From Blastococcus carthaginiensis (lineage in GTDB: Bacteria > Actinomycetota > Actinomycetes > Mycobacteriales > Geodermatophilaceae): a stretch of DNA of 64,000 bases. The position numbers and the translations under genes were made by a program. Below the pieces are notes generated by a model. It was not told the DNA's origin. It saw only the letters and a program-made list of their open reading frames with translations, and ran no database searches. Below, in pieces: positions 16,288-25,098 of this stretch (its first letter is position 1; every line of letters starts with the position of its first letter). The DNA lies in NCBI RefSeq assembly GCF_030731085.1, contig NZ_JASNFN010000012.1, positions 113,848 to 177,847 on the forward strand, given 5' to 3'.

Positions 16288-17563
16288 GGGCGCCGTCTCC
16301 GTCCGTGATCTCGATCGGCAGGAGCTGGACGACCCGCTCGTACTTCTCGATCAGCTCGGCTTCGTCGCGTGCCCCGACGAACACCTGGGCCAGTTCGTAG
16401 CTGTAGCTGTCCTGCTGGGCGAGCTCGGACAACCGGCCCCCTTGCTGTGCGACCACGTGCACGGTGACCCCGTCGAGCTCCTGCTCGACCCGGGCCACGT
16501 CCTCCGGCGACGGGCTCCGGGTCACCACGCCGTCGTCGAAGGTTCGCAGGAACCACTTGGCCGCGACCCCGTACGCGCCGCCGGTCCGCTCGCCGGGTGC
16601 CCGCCCCAGGGCGAGCTCGACCATGACCTCGTGGTTGGAGACGCCGTCGACGGCCTCGAACATCTTCGCGTGGGACTGCGAGTGCCGCGGATTCACCTCG
16701 AGCAGCCGGATGCGATCACGGTCGGGGTCCCAGAAGTACTCGATGTTGAAGGTGGTCGACTCCAGGCCCAGGTGCTCGATGACTCTCGTCGAGATGTCCA
16801 CCAGCCGCGCCCGGACCTGTGCGGGCAGGCGGGAGGGGTACTGGTAGCGCAGGAAGCTCGAGGAGTCGGGATAGGTCAGCGAGTCGATGATCCCGTACAC
16901 GTGGGCGCGCCCGGCCTGCGCGTAGCCCTCGACCGTGAGCTGCTGCCCGACGGCGGCCTCCTCGGCGAGACAGGCGGTCGCGCCGACCGCGGCGATCTCG
17001 GGCGGGAGGTCGATCTGGTCGAGCACGAACTCGAACGGCTCCCCGTACTTGTCGATCCCCTCGCGGATCGCGCCGAGTGCCTCGTCCAGTTCCGTGCGGT
17101 CGCCGACGTGGAACGCGAGCTCCGACGACACCGACTTCACCGGCTTGAGCCAGACGGGGAGCTCCAGATCCGGCGGCAGCTCGCCGTCCCCCTCGAGGTC
17201 CACCAGCGCGAACGCGGGAACCTCGCCGATCACCTTCCGCTGCTCCAGCCGGCTCCAGTACTTGTGCTCGCACTTCACGACGGCCTCGAGCGGAGCGCTC
17301 GGGAGTCCGCGTCGCCGGCACAGGATCGGCACCATCGAGCTGACCGGGAAGTCCCAGTACCCGATGACGGCGTCGATCGGCCCCGCGAAGCTCTCGAGCC
17401 GCTCCTCGGCGCGATTCAGCAGAGCCGGGATGTCGATGTCGTCGATCCCGATGAGCTCGTCCTTGTGGAGCAGCTCGTGGAAGGCGTAATCCTCCTGCGG
17501 GAGATGAGCGAGCGTGTCGAGGTTCAACTGGTCCAGGCCCAGGACGAAGACGTTGGCAGGCAC
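16280..17563 (-). CDS. ATP-grasp domain protein, putative ligase
   Basis: 427 residues. The ATP-grasp core is visible: PVWLKPVKSVSSELAFHV (lysine strand, about 131-148), VGQQLTVEGYAQAG, and the metal-binding LLEVNPRHSQSHAKM near 300, with the E-x-N-P-R motif typical of carboxylate-amine ligases and carboxylases. A C-terminal domain follows. The likely chemistry is ATP-dependent activation of a carboxylate as acyl-phosphate and attack by an amine or thiol; substrate unknown. GTG start at 17563, preceded by TAGGGC six bases upstream, which may be a weak leaderless promoter. It overlaps the CocE hydrolase gene. Decayed genes lie on both sides. Confidence 0.85.
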   Translation of the reverse strand: MPANVFVLGLDQLNLDTLAHLPQEDYAFHELLHKDELIGIDDIDIPALLNRAEERLESFAGPIDAVIGYWDFPVSSMVPILCRRRGLPSAPLEAVVKCEHKYWSRLEQRKVIGEVPAFALVDLEGDGELPPDLELPVWLKPVKSVSSELAFHVGDRTELDEALGAIREGIDKYGEPFEFVLDQIDLPPEIAAVGATACLAEEAAVGQQLTVEGYAQAGRAHVYGIIDSLTYPDSSSFLRYQYPSRLPAQVRARLVDISTRVIEHLGLESTTFNIEYFWDPDRDRIRLLEVNPRHSQSHAKMFEAVDGVSNHEVMVELALGRAPGERTGGAYGVAAKWFLRTFDDGVVTRSPSPEDVARVEQELDGVTVHVVAQQGGRLSELAQQDSYSYELAQVFVGARDEAELIEKYERVVQLLPIEITDGDGARG

Positions 17564-17637
17564 CCGGTCGCCCTACCCGGGGGACGGACGGTCACACGGC
17601 ACCGGCGTCACACCCGCGGCAGCGGCGCACTCCGACA

Positions 17638-17894
17638 TGGTCGCCACCTCTGCCGCGGTCGCCGGCACAGGTCGCGCACCGCCGAGGCCGGCGTCATCGC
17701 CGGACTGCTGCACCGGGCAGGCACCGACGAGGTGGAGCCCGTGACCGACCGGCTGGCCGGTGGAACCGGACAGCGCCGGCTCGGCGAGCCGCCGGGATGC
17801 CGTCGTCACCGGCCTGCTGTCCACCGCGACCGCCGACGAGCAGCAGTTCTTCGTCCGCCTGCCCCGACCGGCCGTCCTCGCCGCAGGGGTCTAG
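17638..17894 (+). pseudogene. Probable remnant of an ATP-dependent DNA ligase N-terminal domain
   Basis: MVATSAAVAGT, then in another frame RSRTAEAGVIAGLLHRAGTD and EVEPVTDRLAGGTGQRRLG, then AVVTGLLSTATADEQQFFVR before a TAG at 17894. The pattern resembles the helical N-terminal domain of actinobacterial LigB-type ligases (loss-of-frame near 17668 and again near 17790). No catalytic KxDG motif survives. The family call is by pattern and is moderate. Confidence 0.5.
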
Positions 17895-17903
17895 CGTCGA
17901 TCC

Positions 17904-18053
17904 ATGACGACGCCCCCGGTTCCGGCTCCCCAGCCGCCCTCCCCTTCGCCCTCGCCGACGGATCCGGTGTCGCCACCCGCTCCGGCCCCCGTACCGCAGC
18001 CGGGCCCCGCCGACCCCCTCGCGCCGCCGCCCGAGGGTCCGCCACCGGCCTGA
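17904..18053 (+). CDS. Possible proline-rich small protein
   Basis: A 49-codon ORF, about half proline (PAPQPPSPSPSPTDPVSPPA and so on). TAGCGT stands six bases before the ATG, the leaderless arrangement seen at better-supported genes in this window. The amino-acid composition could simply reflect GC-rich non-coding DNA. No family recognised. Confidence 0.25.
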   Translation: MTTPPVPAPQPPSPSPSPTDPVSPPAPAPVPQPGPADPLAPPPEGPPPA

Positions 18054-18195
18054 TGAGCGGGATCGCGGGGACGACCGGCCGGGTGGGCGTACCGCGACGC
18101 CGAACGGACACCGGGCCTCGCAGACCACACCCGACCGGTGTGCACCCGCATCACCGGACCATTCGGTTCACCGAACGCGACGAGGTTCCCCCGAC

Positions 18196-18426
18196 ATGTG
18201 GGTCTGGATCGCCGCCAGAGCCCTCGTCCTGATCCTTGGATCCTGGGTGGTGGACGCAGCCCGGCCGGCGAGCATGAACAAGAACGTGGCGCGCCGGAGT
18301 CCCGAGGCGTTCGGTCGAGCAAGGCCCGACGTCGAAGAGAACGACCGCGCCGGACTCGAAATCGACGAGCAGGAGGTGCCGGTGAGCGGCTTTCGGACCG
18401 GCGTGTCCTCCACCGGCCGGGCGTGA
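18196..18426 (+). CDS. Possible small membrane protein upstream of the DUF3500 gene
   Basis: 76 codons: a hydrophobic N-terminus (MWVWIAARALVLILGSWVV) that could be one membrane helix, then a charged tail with DVEENDRAGLEIDEQE. Its TGA shares one base with the ATG of the DUF3500 gene (TGATG), which suggests coupling. GAGG lies eleven bases before the ATG. No family recognised; it may be spurious. Confidence 0.35.
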   Translation: MWVWIAARALVLILGSWVVDAARPASMNKNVARRSPEAFGRARPDVEENDRAGLEIDEQEVPVSGFRTGVSSTGRA

Positions 18427-19478
18427 TGGGCGATCTCCCTGCCGGATCGCCCGAGCCGGCCGACCGTGCCATCGCCCGGCGCATGGCGGCGGCGGCGAGT
18501 GCCTGGCTGGCCTCGCTCGACCGCGGACAACACCGACTCGCCCAGCGGGACGGTCCGCGCAGCGATCCCGAGGCCGAGGCCGACCGCCGGCGCTGGCACT
18601 ACACGCCGACCGACCACGGCGGACTGACCCTGGGTCAGCAGCACCCGGCGCAGCAGTCGCTGGCCATGCAGCTGGTCGCCTCCGGGCTGTCCACCGCCGG
18701 CTACGTGACCGTCTCCGGGGTCATGTGCCTGGAGAACGTGCTCGACCGCACGGAGGGCTTCCCGCGGGGCGCCGGGCACGACCGCCGCCGGGATCCGGGT
18801 CGCTACTACCTGCGGATCTTCGGGGAGCCGGGCGGCGCGCAACCGTGGGGCTGGCGGCTGGGCGGTCATCACGTGTCCCTCAACAACCTGGTGGTCGACG
18901 GCCGGGTGGTCGCCGTCACCCCGTGCTTCCTCGGCGCCAATCCGGCCGCGAGCCCGCTGCTGGGCGACGGGTCCCTCCGGCTGCTCGGCGCGACCGAGGA
19001 CCTGGCCCGCGAGCTTGTGCGTTCACTGCCGCCGGCCCTGGCCGCACAGGCGGTGCTGCTCGATCGTGCTCCCTCGGACCTCGTCAGCCGCAACCGGCCG
19101 CAGCTTCCGACCGGCGACGAGGTCGAGCCGGGGCCTGACGGCACGCTGGCGCTGACGGCCCGGCCGATCGGGCTGCCCGGCAGCGAGCTCGAAGGGAACC
19201 GGCGCGAGCTGCTGCGTGACCTGGTCTCGGCCTACACCGGTCGCGTCCCGGACGGACTGAGGCCGTCGGTCGACCTCGATGCGGTCCACCTGGCGTGGGC
19301 GGGCTCCACCGAGCCCGGCCGGCCGCACTACTACCGCCTCCACGGCCCGCGCCTGCTCGCCGAGTGGGACAACACCCAGAACGACGGCAACCACGCGCAC
19401 TCGGTGTGGCGCGATCCGGCGTCGGATTTCGGCGCCGACGTCCTGGCCGGCCACCGCGCGACGCACCACGCGGGATGA
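18426..19478 (+). CDS. DUF3500 domain protein
   Basis: 350 residues. Diagnostic stretches are GRYYLRIFGEPGGAQPWGWR followed by LGGHHVSLNN (about 126-155) and, near the end, WDNTQNDGNHAHSVWRDP. DUF3500 proteins occur in bacteria and fungi and have no established activity; several His, Asn and Asp residues are conserved and could form a metal or active site. No signal peptide is visible. The ATG at 18426 overlaps the preceding small ORF. The gene is intact although its neighbours on both sides are decayed. Confidence 0.85.
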   Translation: MGDLPAGSPEPADRAIARRMAAAASAWLASLDRGQHRLAQRDGPRSDPEAEADRRRWHYTPTDHGGLTLGQQHPAQQSLAMQLVASGLSTAGYVTVSGVMCLENVLDRTEGFPRGAGHDRRRDPGRYYLRIFGEPGGAQPWGWRLGGHHVSLNNLVVDGRVVAVTPCFLGANPAASPLLGDGSLRLLGATEDLARELVRSLPPALAAQAVLLDRAPSDLVSRNRPQLPTGDEVEPGPDGTLALTARPIGLPGSELEGNRRELLRDLVSAYTGRVPDGLRPSVDLDAVHLAWAGSTEPGRPHYYRLHGPRLLAEWDNTQNDGNHAHSVWRDPASDFGADVLAGHRATHHAG

Positions 19479-19518
19479 CCTCCTGGTTCCCCGGTGGTCG
19501 AGCGGATCGGGAGGACCC

Positions 19519-19590
19519 ATGGCGCGGGTCGCGGTCACCGGAAGCAGCGGCAAGCTGGGGCGGGCGGTGGTTCCCCACCTGCGGGCCCTC
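19519..19590 (+). pseudogene. Stub of an NAD-dependent epimerase/dehydratase N-terminus
   Basis: MARVAVTGSSGKLGRAVVPH followed by LRA is a textbook Rossmann start (TGxxGxxG) with a GGAGGA site before the ATG, but similarity stops after about 23 residues and the reading frame continues into unrelated sequence through the PRC-barrel gene. It is a truncated remnant. Confidence 0.55.
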
Positions 19591-19696
19591 CCGTGCATTC
19601 CCCCTGGGCAGGGCGCCACCGACGCTCGGATGGCCGCCTCACGGGCAGCGTGGAAGCGTGGCGATCGACCGCCCGTCCACCTCGAGGAGGACCACG

Positions 19697-20110
19697 ATGA
19701 CCGACGACATCGGCCGGCTCGTCCGGCTGGGCGACACAGCGCAGACCGTTGCCGATCCCGCTGCCGACGTCCGCGGACGCGCGGTCGTGGACAGCGACGG
19801 CGACGACGTCGGCAGGGTCGACGACCTGCTCGTCGACGACCAGGAGAACGAAGTCCGGTTCCTGCGGATCGGGGAAGGCGGCTTCCTCGGCATCGGCGCG
19901 CAGCACTACCTGATCCCGGTCGACGCCGTCGTCGCCGTCGAGCCAGACAGGATCCGGATCAGCCGGAACCGCGACCGGATGGCCGAGGTGCCGCCGTACG
20001 ACCCCGAACTCGAGTACCAGCCGGACTACTACGCCGGCGTGTACGGGTGGTGGGGCTACGCGCCGTTCTGGGGCCCGGGCTACCGCTACCCCACCTACCC
20101 GAGGTACTGA
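19697..20110 (+). CDS. PRC-barrel domain protein
   Basis: 137 residues. The PRC-barrel occupies about residues 20-100 (GRAVVDSDGDDVGRVDDLLV, EVRFLRIGEGGFLGIG, YLIPVDAVVAVEPDRIRIS). The tail is rich in Tyr, Trp, Gly and Pro (YAGVYGWWGYAPFWGPGYRY), a low-complexity aromatic segment. PRC-barrels occur in photosynthetic reaction-centre H subunits and in RimM; stand-alone actinobacterial versions are often stress-related. GAGGAGG precedes the ATG at 19697. A His-rich protein and a small helical protein follow in the same direction. Confidence 0.85.
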   Translation: MTDDIGRLVRLGDTAQTVADPAADVRGRAVVDSDGDDVGRVDDLLVDDQENEVRFLRIGEGGFLGIGAQHYLIPVDAVVAVEPDRIRISRNRDRMAEVPPYDPELEYQPDYYAGVYGWWGYAPFWGPGYRYPTYPRY

Positions 20111-20229
20111 GCGGGCGCCGACGGACCGGCTCGCATCGCATCCCGGTATGCCGCGTACCACGGGCGCCGCTGGGTAGGCGTGGGACGGCGTGTCGACCGC
20201 CGCCGCGCCGCATCGAACAGGGGTACGCG

Positions 20230-20493
20230 ATGACCGAGAACGCACCCACGGCCGAGTGGGAGGACCACGACCACGAGCGGCTGGTGCACACGCACCGGCA
20301 CTTCCACGTCACGCACAACCACAACGAGATGACGGGAGGGTTCGAGCACCTGAGTTCCGCGCACGAGCACGAGCACGACCACGCTCCGCTACACCATGCG
20401 CACGTGCCGCACCGCGACTTCGAGCACGAGCACGCCGGCGAGGCACACGTCCACGACCACGACCAGCCGACCGCGCCAGGGGAAGGGCGCTGA
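20230..20493 (+). CDS. Histidine-rich small protein
   Basis: 87 residues of which 22 are His, mostly as alternating HxH with Asp or Glu (HEHEHDH, HTHRHFH, HVHDHD). It has no cysteine, signal peptide or membrane segment. Such composition suggests binding of Zn, Ni, Cu or other divalent metals, or a pH-responsive disordered protein; neither can be decided from sequence. It follows the PRC-barrel gene by 119 bases and precedes a small helical protein. The ATG at 20230 is the first in frame. Confidence 0.7.
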   Translation: MTENAPTAEWEDHDHERLVHTHRHFHVTHNHNEMTGGFEHLSSAHEHEHDHAPLHHAHVPHRDFEHEHAGEAHVHDHDQPTAPGEGR

Positions 20494-20527
20494 CCGGTAG
20501 GGCTGGACCCGAAGGGAAGGGAACGTC

Positions 20528-20764
20528 ATGACCACGAGCACGTCCGAGACGGGCGACGTCACCGGTACCACGGACAAGGACTACAACCTCATCTGGTTCA
20601 CCGAGTCGTGTCTGAGCAACGTCCTGCGGCTCGACCTCTACATCCAGGACGCCGAACGGGCCGGCGACAGCGACCTCGTCGACCTGTTCCGTCGCGCGCA
20701 GGCAGAGAGCCGCAAGGGCGCCGAGGAGGGCAAGAAGATGCTCGCCGGCCGACTCCGCGGCTGA
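20528..20764 (+). CDS. Small conserved-looking helical protein
   Basis: 78 residues: a polar Thr/Ser-rich start, then DKDYNLIWFTESCLSNVLRL and DLYIQDAERAGDSDLVDLFR, which would fold as an amphipathic helical hairpin, ending RKGAEEGKKMLAGRLRG. It resembles small hypothetical proteins I associate with actinobacteria, but I know no function. AGGGAA lies before the ATG. It is the third gene of a same-strand group with the PRC-barrel and His-rich genes. Confidence 0.7.
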   Translation: MTTSTSETGDVTGTTDKDYNLIWFTESCLSNVLRLDLYIQDAERAGDSDLVDLFRRAQAESRKGAEEGKKMLAGRLRG

Positions 20765-20822
20765 GTGCACCATCGGGTCCGGCGACGCCTCGGAGCAGGC
20801 ACCGCCGGACCCGACGACGTCG

Positions 20823-20989
20823 TCCCGTCTCCTGATCACCGACGGCATCGCCGGGACCGGCGTCAAGGCCGGCATGCCCACGTGCGCCATCGACCGCCAG
20901 GGCATGATCCGCGGGGTGGAACGGGTCCTGCGTGCCGTGGCGAAGGCGCACCTCCGGACGGGCGTGCCGATCACTTTGCACACGCACCC
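20823..20989 (+). pseudogene. Fragment of a phosphotriesterase-family hydrolase
   Basis: One frame reads LITDGIAGTGVKAGMPTCAI, then GVERVLRAVAKAHLRTGVPI and TLHTHPT, the middle of a phosphotriesterase/lactonase TIM barrel including its metal-site His pair (HTH). Both ends are missing. The sequence changes directly into an IS481 transposase fragment in a different frame at about 20990. Confidence 0.65.
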
Positions 20990-21205
20990 GACCGCGTCGA
21001 CCCGACCGGCTGCGTCACCCTGCGCCTGGCCGGCCGACTCCCCCACATCGGCATCGGCCGAACCCACGCCCTGCTGCTCGTGCAGGACCTGCACGCCCGC
21101 GTCATCGACGCCGCCACTGGCGAACTGCTGCGCGAGCTCACCATCGACCCCACCCGCGACTACCAGCCCACCGGCCGACCACCCGGCCCCACCCCGAAAA
21201 AGCGC
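20990..21205 (+). mobile_element. Remnant of an IS481-family transposase (C-terminal end)
   Basis: DRVDPTGCVTLRLAGRLPHI, GIGRTHA, LLLVQDLHARVIDAATGELL and RELTIDPTRDYQPTGRPPGP match the C-terminal part of IS481-type integrase/transposases. The DDE catalytic core is absent and a small deletion follows HA. Downstream, the palindrome-like ATGTCCTGAGACAT (21244-21257) could be part of the element's terminal repeat, only a few bases from the 3' end of tRNA-Pro. Inactive. Confidence 0.65.
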
Positions 21206-21207
21206 TG

Positions 21208-21236
21208 GCCCGGACCCACGAATCGTGGGTCCGGGC
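21208..21236 (-). terminator. Intrinsic terminator downstream of tRNA-Pro
   Basis: A perfect 13-bp stem (GCCCGGACCCACG and its complement) with a 3-nt loop. On the minus strand it is followed after six bases by TTTTT (21197-21201). It lies 29 bases past the tRNA 3' end. It also lies in what appears to be the end of an IS481 remnant. Confidence 0.8.
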
Positions 21237-21264
21237 TATGCCGATGTCCTGAGACATCACACTG

Positions 21265-21338
<74 letters not shown>

Positions 21339-21424
21339 CCGGCCGCCGACGCCCCGGAGTTCCCCGGGCCGCGAACGACCGCCCGAGTAGGTTACCGCAC
21401 GGCCGTCACCGGCCTCGACGGTGG

Positions 21425-22767
<1,343 letters not shown>

Positions 22768-22771
<4 letters not shown>

Positions 22772-23472
22772 GTCCGGTCCCCCGCGGGCACGGCGGTCTC
22801 CGCCAGCAGCACGATGCGGTCGACCACCTGCGCCTGGGAGAGGTCGCTGCTGTCGACGACGACGGCGTCGGCCGCCGGGCGCAGCGGGCTGTCGGCCCGG
22901 CTGCTGTCGTACTCGTCGCGGCGGCGCAGGTCGACGGCGAGTGCGGCGATCTCCGCGGCGTCGGTGACGCCGAGCTGGCCGGCCCGGCGCTGGGCCCGCA
23001 CCTCGGGAGCGGCGGTCAGGTAGACCTTCAGCGTCGCGTCGGGCAGCACCACGGTGCCGATGTCGCGGCCCTCGACCACGACCGCCTCCGCACCGGCCAC
23101 CAGGGCGCGCTGTTGGGCGACGAGCTGGCGACGGACGGCGGGGACGGCCGAGACCGCGGAGACGGCACGGGTCACCTCGGCACCGCGGATCCGCGTGGCG
23201 ACGTCGGCGCCGCCGACCTCGACCCGCTCGGTGCCGGCCTCGGTGCCGACGACGATCCCCGCCTCGGCGACGGTGCGGGCCACGGCTTCCGCGTCCGCGG
23301 GGTCGACCCCTGAGTCGAGGACGGCGACGGTGGCCGCGCGGTACATCGCCCCGGTGTCGAGGTAGGCCGCGCCCAGCCGGGCGGCGACGCCGCGGGCGAC
23401 GGTGGACTTGCCGGTCCCCGACGGGCCGTCGAGGGTCACCGACCCGCGGAAGGGGGTCTGGGGGGTGCTCAT
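22768..23472 (-). CDS. cmk: Cytidylate kinase
   Basis: 234 residues. Phosphorylates CMP and dCMP with ATP. P loop DGPSGTGKSTVARGVAARLG at residues about 15-34, substrate region LDTGAMYRAAT (about 39), and EGRDIGTVVLPDA plus RRDEYDSSRADSPLRPA as the CMP-binding and lid segments. ATG at 23472. Overlaps der by four bases; aroH lies 28 bases upstream, so the three are probably one operon. Confidence 0.97.
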
Positions 23473-23500
23473 GTGCTCCTGCTCGTTCGCTGTTCTCGGG

Positions 23501-23863
23501 TCACTGCGCGATGTCCCGCCGCAGCGCGACGGCGCCGCGCAGGTAGACGTGCTGGATCTCCGCGCGCGACCGCGGCGTCTCGACATGGGCCATGAGGCGC
23601 AGCACCCGCGGCAGGGCGTGCGGCACGCCGATCTCGGAGGCGCACATCAGCGGCACCCCGCCCATGCCGAGCTCGCGGGCGGCCAGCGCCGGGAACTCCG
23701 AGACCAGGTCGGGGGTGGCGGTGAAGAGGATGCTGATGACGTCGTCGTGCTCGAGCCCGTTGCGCTCCAGCACCGCGCTCACGAGCTCGCGGGTGGCCTC
23801 GAGCACCTGCTGCCGGTCGTCGGCGTCGACCTGGGTCGCACCGCGGATGGCTCGGACGGCCAT
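23501..23863 (-). CDS. aroH: Chorismate mutase, AroH class
   Basis: 120 residues, the normal length of the monofunctional AroH (trimeric pseudo-barrel) type. RAIRGATQVDADD opens the fold; AVLERNGLEHDDVISILFTA and TPDLVSEFPALAARE, then RVLRLMAHVET and VYLRGAVALRRD are family hallmarks with the active-site Arg residues. It converts chorismate to prephenate for Phe and Tyr synthesis. ATG 23863 has GAGGAG upstream. No other aromatic pathway gene is nearby. Confidence 0.93.
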   Translation of the reverse strand: MAVRAIRGATQVDADDRQQVLEATRELVSAVLERNGLEHDDVISILFTATPDLVSEFPALAARELGMGGVPLMCASEIGVPHALPRVLRLMAHVETPRSRAEIQHVYLRGAVALRRDIAQ

Positions 23864-23960
23864 GCACACTCCTCGTTCGCGCCGCCCCGTCTGCCCGGGG
23901 ACCACACGAGTCTAGGGAGCGCCCCGCCGGTCCCTCTCCCCCGCGCGCGCCGTGCCCGGC

Positions 23961-23986
23961 CCGGCGGCCCGCGTCCGGGCCGCCGG
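23961..23986 (-). terminator. Hairpin after the sugar ABC operon
   Basis: CCGGCGGCCC (23961-23970) and its exact complement (23977-23986) with a 6-nt loop, 10 bases past the stop of the ABC ATPase gene. It lacks a T run, so it may be a Rho-assisted or processing hairpin. Confidence 0.5.
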
Positions 23987-23995
23987 ACGGGGGTC

Positions 23996-25072
23996 TCAGC
24001 CGCCCAGCCGGGCGCCGCTGCGGCCGTCGAACAGGTGCACGTGGCCGGCGCGCGGGCGCACGTGCACCCGCTCGCCCTTCCGCGGCGGCGTGCGGCCGTC
24101 GACCCGCGCGGTGATCAGGTGCTCCTCGCCGCCGGCGGTGGTGCGGCCGTAGACGTAGGCGTCGGCCCCGAGCTCCTCGACGACGTCGACCTCGACGGCC
24201 AGGCCGTGCCCGGCCAGCTCCAGGTCCTCCGGGCGGACGCCCACGGTGACCAGCGCCTCGGACGCCCCGCCGAGCACATCCCGGGGCACCGGGTGCACCT
24301 CGTCGCCGAGGCGCACGCCGCCCTCGGCCACCGGCAGCGTGAAGAGGTTCATCGCCGGCGACCCGATGAAGCCGGCGACGAACACGTTCGCCGGCCGGTC
24401 GTAGAGCTCGCGCGGCCGGCCGACCTGCATCAGCAGGCCGTCCTTGAGCACCGCGACCCGGTCGCCCATCGTCATCGCCTCGGTCTGGTCGTGGGTCACG
24501 TAGACGGTGGTGATGCCGAGCCGGCGCTGCAGGGCGGCGATCTGGGTGCGGGTCTGCACCCGCAGCTTGGCGTCGAGGTTGGACAGCGGTTCGTCCATGA
24601 GGAAGACGCGCGGCTGGCGCACGATGGCCCGCCCCATCGCGACCCGCTGCCGCTGGCCACCGGAGAGCGCCCTGGGCCGGCGGTCCAGGTAGGGCTCCAG
24701 GTCCAGGAGCTTCGCCGCCTCCTGCACCCGCTGGGCGATCTCCGGCTTGCCCAGCCCCGCCATCTTCAGCGCGAAGCCCATGTTGTCGGCGACGGTCATG
24801 TGCGGGTAGAGCGCGTAGTTCTGGAACACCATCGCGATGTCCCGGTCCTTGGGCGCCACCTCGGTGACGTCGCGGTCGCCGATCAGGATGCGGCCGTCGG
24901 TGACGTCCTCGAGGCCGGCGAGCATCCGCAGCGACGTCGACTTGCCGCAGCCCGACGGGCCGACGAGGACGAGGAACTCGCCGTCCTCGATCGCGAGGTC
25001 CAGCCGGTCCACCGCCGGTCGTCCCGCGCCGCTGTAGACGCAGCTGGTGCCCTCGTAGGTGACGGAGGCCAT
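23996..25072 (-). CDS. Sugar ABC transporter ATPase (MsmK/UgpC type)
   Basis: 358 residues. Walker A GPSGCGKST near residue 38, Q loop (FQNYALYPHMTV), signature ALSGGQRQRVAMGRAI, Walker B VFLMDEPLSNLDA, then the H loop VTHDQTEAMTMGDR. The C-terminal third is the OB-fold/TOBE regulatory domain of carbohydrate importers (VTVGVRPEDLELA). Energises uptake through the two permeases encoded just upstream. Having its own ATPase in the operon differs from many actinobacterial sugar importers that share one MsiK. Confidence 0.93.
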   Translation of the reverse strand: MASVTYEGTSCVYSGAGRPAVDRLDLAIEDGEFLVLVGPSGCGKSTSLRMLAGLEDVTDGRILIGDRDVTEVAPKDRDIAMVFQNYALYPHMTVADNMGFALKMAGLGKPEIAQRVQEAAKLLDLEPYLDRRPRALSGGQRQRVAMGRAIVRQPRVFLMDEPLSNLDAKLRVQTRTQIAALQRRLGITTVYVTHDQTEAMTMGDRVAVLKDGLLMQVGRPRELYDRPANVFVAGFIGSPAMNLFTLPVAEGGVRLGDEVHPVPRDVLGGASEALVTVGVRPEDLELAGHGLAVEVDVVEELGADAYVYGRTTAGGEEHLITARVDGRTPPRKGERVHVRPRAGHVHLFDGRSGARLGG

Positions 25073-25098
25073 GGGTTTCCTCTCGGGAGCGGGCCGGG

